A program made the translations under genes and the position numbers. From NCBI GenBank assembly GCA_020050375.1, contig JAGVKR010000506.1, positions 1 to 8,684 of the forward strand: DNA of 8,684 nt, in the 5' to 3' direction. Each line of letters begins with the position of its first letter. The stretch's first letter is position 1. Positions 5,752 to 8,684 of this stretch are shown here, piece after piece. Origin of the DNA: Planctomycetales bacterium (GTDB lineage: Bacteria > Planctomycetota > Planctomycetia > Planctomycetales > Planctomycetaceae). Under the pieces are notes generated by a model. That model worked only from the letters and a program-made list of their open reading frames with translations. It ran no database searches and was not told where the DNA came from.

Positions 5752-6069
5752 TCACGTCGATGATTCGGCATGAGTGCGCTCTTCCCACTGCTGAGCACGA
5801 GTGATCCACGCTTCCGCAAGTTGCGGCCAATCGTGGAGTGTCGCCGGGTCGAAGTCGGCCCCGTTCGGCCAAATCAGCGTGTGAACTTCCCGGTCGAGTC
5901 GTACCTGATTGAAGATTGCTTCATCGCGGAGCGGGCCATAGATGTTGCCTCTCAAAACCGGCTCGAGGTCCACCGTTTGAATTGCGCCATCGTCGAATGT
6001 CACTCTGAGCTTGTAGCGACCGACCATTCGAAACGACGTGATGCGATAGAGAGCGTGGATCACAGCCAT
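5752..6069 (-). CDS. DUF2442 family protein
   Basis: A 105-residue soluble protein with the full DUF2442 pattern: a strand-rich start (about 17-38, YKLRVTFDDGAIQTVDLEPVL), GPLRDEAIFNQVRLDREVHTLIWPNG (45-70) and the family signature WPNGADFDPATLH (67-79). The function of the family is not established; members are often found beside DUF4160 genes in what look like toxin-antitoxin pairs, where DUF2442 would be the antitoxin. No DUF4160 gene is present here, so this copy is an orphan in that sense, followed instead by a small aspartic protease gene. A signal peptide is absent. The chosen ATG has no Shine-Dalgarno sequence; a TAGAAT hexamer ends 6 bases before it. Met15 is an internal alternative start but would cut into the first strand. 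The C-terminal 25 residues are polar and probably helical. Confidence 0.85.
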   Translation of the reverse strand: MAVIHALYRITSFRMVGRYKLRVTFDDGAIQTVDLEPVLRGNIYGPLRDEAIFNQVRLDREVHTLIWPNGADFDPATLHDWPQLAEAWITRAQQWEERTHAESST

Positions 6070-6102
6070 GCAAGTATTCTACACGTGCGAACGGCGCTTG
6101 TC

Positions 6103-6130
6103 TGAAAAAAACCAATCAGTTCAGGGTTTC
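6103..6130 (-). terminator. Weak terminator-like T-run after the DUF6807 gene
   Basis: On the minus strand the end of the DUF6807 gene is followed by AAACC, an 11-base loop containing the stop codon, GGTTT and a continuing T-run (complement of the seven A at 6105-6111). The stem has only 5 bp, so termination would be weak and partial. If it fails, the DUF2442 gene 51 bp on would share the transcript. Confidence 0.25.
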
Positions 6131-7029
6131 GAAGCGACATTCGCAAAGGCTGCGTAAACGTCGCCCACGTTCGCCGATTGAGTGTCCCCCTCATGGACGT
6201 ACAACCCGTAGCGCAGGCGGACCGATTTGCCGGGTTCGAGCGTGAGCGGGTCGGCCGGGAGCTGATCGTTGGTGTACGACTTCTGCCCAAACGGGCAGAT
6301 CGTGAACAGGCCGTAACCTCGGACGTGGTAACGGGACTTGCGGAAATTCTTCGGGTCGTCAAACAGCGCTACGCCATACGTCTTGCCGTCGAGCTGGCCG
6401 ACGTAGTCGACCCACTTCGATTCCTTGCCCCAGCAATCTTTTTCGCCTTTCATCCCCTCGGCATTCGCGATTTTGCCCCCCTGTTTCTCTCGCAGCGTAT
6501 TCCCCATGCGGATCCCGAACATCCCCTCTTTCGTATCGGCAAAGGTCACGGGGCTTGCGCCGGCAGTGAACTCCAGGTCGTAATCGATCCGCCGATTGGC
6601 GTGGATGCTGACGTTCACCGTCTCCTTGAGGAGCGGCTGGCCGTCGGCGGCGAGCCAGTGGTTGACGATCCGCAGTTGTGCCGGGTTCCCTTCGGCTTTG
6701 ACGATTTCGACCGAGGCGTTCTCGATCTTCGCTTTCTCGGCCCAGAACTTGAGCTCGTTGACTTCGTCGATCGAGCACCAGATCCCCTTATGGTGCGGAT
6801 GGTCTTCGGGCTTCTCGAGGCTCCGGGTGATGTTGACCCCGTCCGCCGCCAGCACCGGCCAGAAGTACGGCTTCATCTGTGACTTAGCCGTGTTGTACGT
6901 GGTGAACTCCTTCCCCCCGATCGTGACGACGACGCCGTCGGGTTTCTTTTCCAGCTTGACGGTGTCGGCAGCTGCGGCGACCGAAGAAAGCGAAAGAGCG
7001 AAGAGCGCTGTCGTCATAAGGCGAAGCAT
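6121..7029 (-). CDS. Secreted DUF6807 ('PmoA-like') family protein
   Basis: A 302-residue exported protein. I start it at ATG 7029 because a signal peptide begins there (MLRLMTTALFALSLSSVAAA, cleavage after an A-A-A near 21) and AAAGGGA sits 7 bases upstream; an in-frame ATG at 7092 would add 21 charged residues before it. The mature chain has the family landmarks: YFWPVLAADGVNITRS (55-70), the His-rich motif HPHHKGIWCSIDEVN (77-91), FWAEKA (95-100), TFADTKEGMFGIRMG (162-176), CWGKESKWVDYVG (199-211) and the C-terminal strand-rich part (SVRLRYGLYVHEG). The family is annotated by similarity as 'PmoA' but has no demonstrated link to methane oxidation; its activity is unknown. In planctomycetes it is often seen near Gfo/Idh-type and sugar-related genes, and a beta-sandwich carbohydrate-related role is possible (inference). 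Likely co-transcribed with, or read through into, the DUF2442 gene. Confidence 0.88.
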   Translation of the reverse strand: MLRLMTTALFALSLSSVAAAADTVKLEKKPDGVVVTIGGKEFTTYNTAKSQMKPYFWPVLAADGVNITRSLEKPEDHPHHKGIWCSIDEVNELKFWAEKAKIENASVEIVKAEGNPAQLRIVNHWLAADGQPLLKETVNVSIHANRRIDYDLEFTAGASPVTFADTKEGMFGIRMGNTLREKQGGKIANAEGMKGEKDCWGKESKWVDYVGQLDGKTYGVALFDDPKNFRKSRYHVRGYGLFTICPFGQKSYTNDQLPADPLTLEPGKSVRLRYGLYVHEGDTQSANVGDVYAAFANVASKP

Positions 7030-7317
7030 GGAGGAGTCCCTTTCAAGCGTGAATTCAGCAGGATGCCGGGGCGGATCAGAATTCGGCCGCAATCAATCAG
7101 CCGTGTGACCAATTCACTACGCGGGCCTCCGGGGCCAGCACGGAGCGTGCCGAATGATCTACGACACAGGATACATTTCCACGGGTGGAACGGCCAGCAG
7201 ACGGCCGTGCAGCGGCGCAAGAACGCCGGTCTGACGTTACAATTCCCTGAGACCGGCCGGGCCGGTGCGTCTCGTCGAGGACATCTCAACGTCACCATTC
7301 GATCAGGAGCCAGCAGC
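7030..7317. promoter_or_regulatory. Divergent regulatory region, DUF6807 and NIPSNAP genes
   Basis: Spacer between divergently read genes. On the plus strand TACAAT (7238-7243, 5 of 6 to the -10 consensus) would give a leader of about 68 bases, but no good -35 is seen. Dyads: TTCCAC-GG-GTGGAA at 7177-7190, GCACG-GAG-CGTGC near 7139-7151, and a GC-rich dyad ACCGGCC-G-GGCCGGT at 7252-7266 in the leader. The 7177-7190 palindrome is the best operator candidate. The NIPSNAP ribosome-binding site AGGAG is at 7305-7309. No convincing leftward promoter is visible. Confidence 0.4.
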
Positions 7318-7755
7318 ATGTCGCGGAAGGCAGCTTTCGTTCTGTGTGCGGGATTGTGCGGTCTCGTTGCCGTCGGGTCGTTTTCCGCCGGCTTTTCGCT
7401 CGCCGAGCAGAAGAATCCTCCCCGTTTGTACGAGCTGCGGACGTACACCGCGCTGCCGGGTCGCCTGCCCGCGCTGCACGCCCGCTTCAAAGATCACACG
7501 ATGAAACTGTTCGAGAAGCACGGGATGAAGAACGGCATGTACTGGGTGCCGACCGACGAGAAGCTCAAGGACAACACGCTGATCTACGTCGTGTCGCACG
7601 CGAATGAAGAGTCGGCGAAGAAGTCGTGGGACGACTTCGTCAAGGATCCCGACTGGATCGCCGCTCGCGACGCCTCCGAGAAGGACGGCAAGATTGTCGC
7701 CAAGGTCGAAAAGGTCTACATGCGGGCGACGGACTATTCACCGGCCGGGAATTGA
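7318..7755 (+). CDS. Secreted NIPSNAP family protein
   Basis: A 145-residue protein. The ATG at 7318 is preceded by AGGAG with 8-base spacing and opens a signal sequence (MSRK, then a hydrophobic stretch from about 5 to 28, ending in SLAEQ), so cleavage after Ala29 is likely. The mature part is one NIPSNAP domain: PPRLYELRTYTALPGRLPALHARFKDHTMKLFEKHGMKNGMYWVP (34-78), LIYVVSHANEESAKKSWDDFVKDPDWIAARDASE (88-121) and a final strand VEKVYMRATDYSP. The family folds as a dimeric ferredoxin-like barrel; its biochemical role in bacteria is not known. Exported NIPSNAP proteins are frequent in planctomycetes. A longer in-frame opening from 7063 has no ribosome-binding site and adds no domain, so I rejected it. 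The next gene follows after 23 bp on the same strand, so the two are probably one transcript. Confidence 0.92.
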   Translation: MSRKAAFVLCAGLCGLVAVGSFSAGFSLAEQKNPPRLYELRTYTALPGRLPALHARFKDHTMKLFEKHGMKNGMYWVPTDEKLKDNTLIYVVSHANEESAKKSWDDFVKDPDWIAARDASEKDGKIVAKVEKVYMRATDYSPAGN

Positions 7756-7778
7756 ACGGGATTGCGGGGACTACGCGG

Positions 7779-8684
7779 ATGCTTGACGTCGGATTGATCG
7801 GACTGGGCCCGGAATGGGAGCGCCGCTATCGGCCCGCCCTCCTCAACCTGCGCCATCGAATGCGGATTCGCGTGATCCAGGCGGCCGTCGGCAGTCTCGC
7901 CGAGCAAACGGCAGCCGAATGGCGCTGCGATGTCGCGTGCGGCATGCTCCGCATGATGGAGCGCAGTGACGTGCGAGCGCTGCTGGTCCTCGATACGGCC
8001 TGGTACGGCTCGATCCCTGCCGAGTTCGCGTGCAAACGAGGGAAGCCGGCGTTCCTGGCCGGGCCACTCGGCGATTGGGTTCCCCGAACGCGAGCCCTCG
8101 TTCCCCTGGCGGCGGAATCCGAAACGCCCCTGATGCCCGACTTCGGTCATCGCTACACTCCCGCCACCACGCGCTTGAAAGAACTGATCGCCACGCGCCT
8201 GGGGCGGCCGGATGTCGTAGTCGTCCAGGCCCAGGGGGCAGCCGCCACGAACGGAGCGTCCTCCAATGGTGTGCCAGCTCACGTCAACCGCGAAGCATGG
8301 CTCGCCGCGCTCGATTGGGCCTGCCATCTGGTCGGAACAGCGCCGGCGGAGGTTCGCGGCGGGCTTTCGTCGACAGGGGCCGAAGAGGCCTCGATTTCAT
8401 TCTTACGATCGGCGGCCGGCGGCGCTCCGGCCACAGCTCGTGTCGTCCTGCATCACGAGCCTCGACCGGAAGCCGACTGGACGGCGGAAGTCCGCTGCCG
8501 AAAAGGGATCGCCCGGCTCAAAGGGGGGACGCAGATTGACTGGGAAGATGCCACCGAACGCCGCAGCGAATCGCTCGCCGGCGAACGCGATGGAGTCGAG
8601 GTGATGCTCGATCACTTCTCGCGGCGCGTGGTCGGCGGGTTGATTCCCGTGCCGACGCTCGACGATTTGAGCCGTGCCGCCCAG
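7779..8684 (+). CDS. Gfo/Idh/MocA-type protein lacking the EKP motif, 3' end cut
   Basis: The ATG at 7779 has GGGGA 8 bases upstream, and the frame stays open to the last base (302 codons), so the C-terminus lies outside. The layout is that of Gfo/Idh/MocA oxidoreductases: an N-terminal Rossmann part (1-115, VGLIGLGPEWERRYRPALLNL at 4-24, then CGMLRMMERSDVRALLVLDTAWYGSIPAEFACKRGKPAFL), then a substrate part (120-302, MPDFGHRYTPATTRLKEL at 119-136, AALDWACHLVGTAPAEVRG at 176-194) and the terminal helix pattern GVEVMLDHFSRRVVGGLIPVPTLDDLSRAAQ. Two key features deviate: the nucleotide-binding GxGxxG is GLGPEW, and the catalytic EKP triad is A94-G95-P96, so the usual hydride-transfer Lys is missing. 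I infer a non-oxidoreductase or regulatory role, or a divergent chemistry. No signal peptide is seen. It follows the NIPSNAP gene by 23 bp, so one operon is likely. Confidence 0.82.
   Translation, partial: MLDVGLIGLGPEWERRYRPALLNLRHRMRIRVIQAAVGSLAEQTAAEWRCDVACGMLRMMERSDVRALLVLDTAWYGSIPAEFACKRGKPAFLAGPLGDWVPRTRALVPLAAESETPLMPDFGHRYTPATTRLKELIATRLGRPDVVVVQAQGAAATNGASSNGVPAHVNREAWLAALDWACHLVGTAPAEVRGGLSSTGAEEASISFLRSAAGGAPATARVVLHHEPRPEADWTAEVRCRKGIARLKGGTQIDWEDATERRSESLAGERDGVEVMLDHFSRRVVGGLIPVPTLDDLSRAAQ

Noticed and set aside
6178..6882. 234-residue open frame on the plus strand opposite the DUF6807 gene
   Set aside because: The DUF6807 protein on the other strand has a signal peptide and family motifs; this one has none.
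7030..7092. Upstream ATG extending the DUF6807 protein by 21 residues
   Set aside because: The extension is charged and would bury the signal peptide; AAAGGGA supports the start at 7029.
7734..8327. 197-residue open frame on the minus strand opposite the Gfo/Idh-like gene
   Set aside because: It is a shadow of a frame that shows clear Gfo/Idh layout and runs to the window edge.

Overview
The window looks like an ordinary stretch of chromosome from a GC-rich planctomycete, probably from the Pirellula/Planctomyces-type lineages. This rests on gene content rather than a marker gene. It has a planctomycete-style ECF sigma factor fused by a 4-bp overlap to a Hanks-type Ser/Thr kinase, a TlpA-like lipoprotein with a helical N-terminal half, a secreted cyclophilin, a DUF6807 ('PmoA-like') secreted protein, a secreted NIPSNAP protein and a Gfo/Idh/MocA-type protein. 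No rRNA, tRNA, CRISPR array, transposase, integrase or phage gene is visible.

Layout from left to right. (1) 1-232, minus: the 5' part of a secreted Gly/Met-rich protein that runs off the window. (2) 233-558: a gene-free spacer holding a long, nearly perfect inverted repeat (380-514). (3) 559-2543, minus: a sigma factor followed by a kinase, translationally coupled; the kinase stops just where related planctomycete kinases continue into a membrane anchor. (4) 2544-2719: a divergent regulatory region. (5) 2720-4069, plus: a lipoprotein with a thioredoxin-like domain lacking both active-site cysteines. (6) 4070-4676: about 600 bp without a gene, occupied by two repeat elements, a REP-like double hairpin (4104-4150) and a MITE-like element with 19-bp terminal inverted repeats around a 20-bp perfect hairpin (4282-4496). 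(7) 4677-5246, plus: a secreted peptidyl-prolyl isomerase, overlapping convergently by 8 bp with (8) 5239-5637, minus, a small retropepsin-like aspartic protease, preceded by (9) 5752-6069, minus, a DUF2442 protein, and (10) 6121-7029, minus, a secreted DUF6807 protein. (11) 7030-7317: a divergent spacer. (12) 7318-7755, plus: a secreted NIPSNAP protein, then after 23 bp (13) 7779-8684, plus, a Gfo/Idh/MocA-like protein cut by the window end.

How the genes may work together: the sigma factor and kinase form one regulatory unit, with the kinase plausibly setting sigma activity. The secreted lipoprotein, cyclophilin, DUF6807 and NIPSNAP products point to envelope or periplasmic work. The NIPSNAP and Gfo/Idh-like genes are probably one transcript. 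Two proteins keep a recognisable fold but lack the usual catalytic residues (the thioredoxin-like lipoprotein and the Gfo/Idh-like protein), and the kinase has lost the HRD arginine. I did not find a clear new multi-gene system. The least explained material is the two non-coding repeat elements and the degenerate-active-site proteins.
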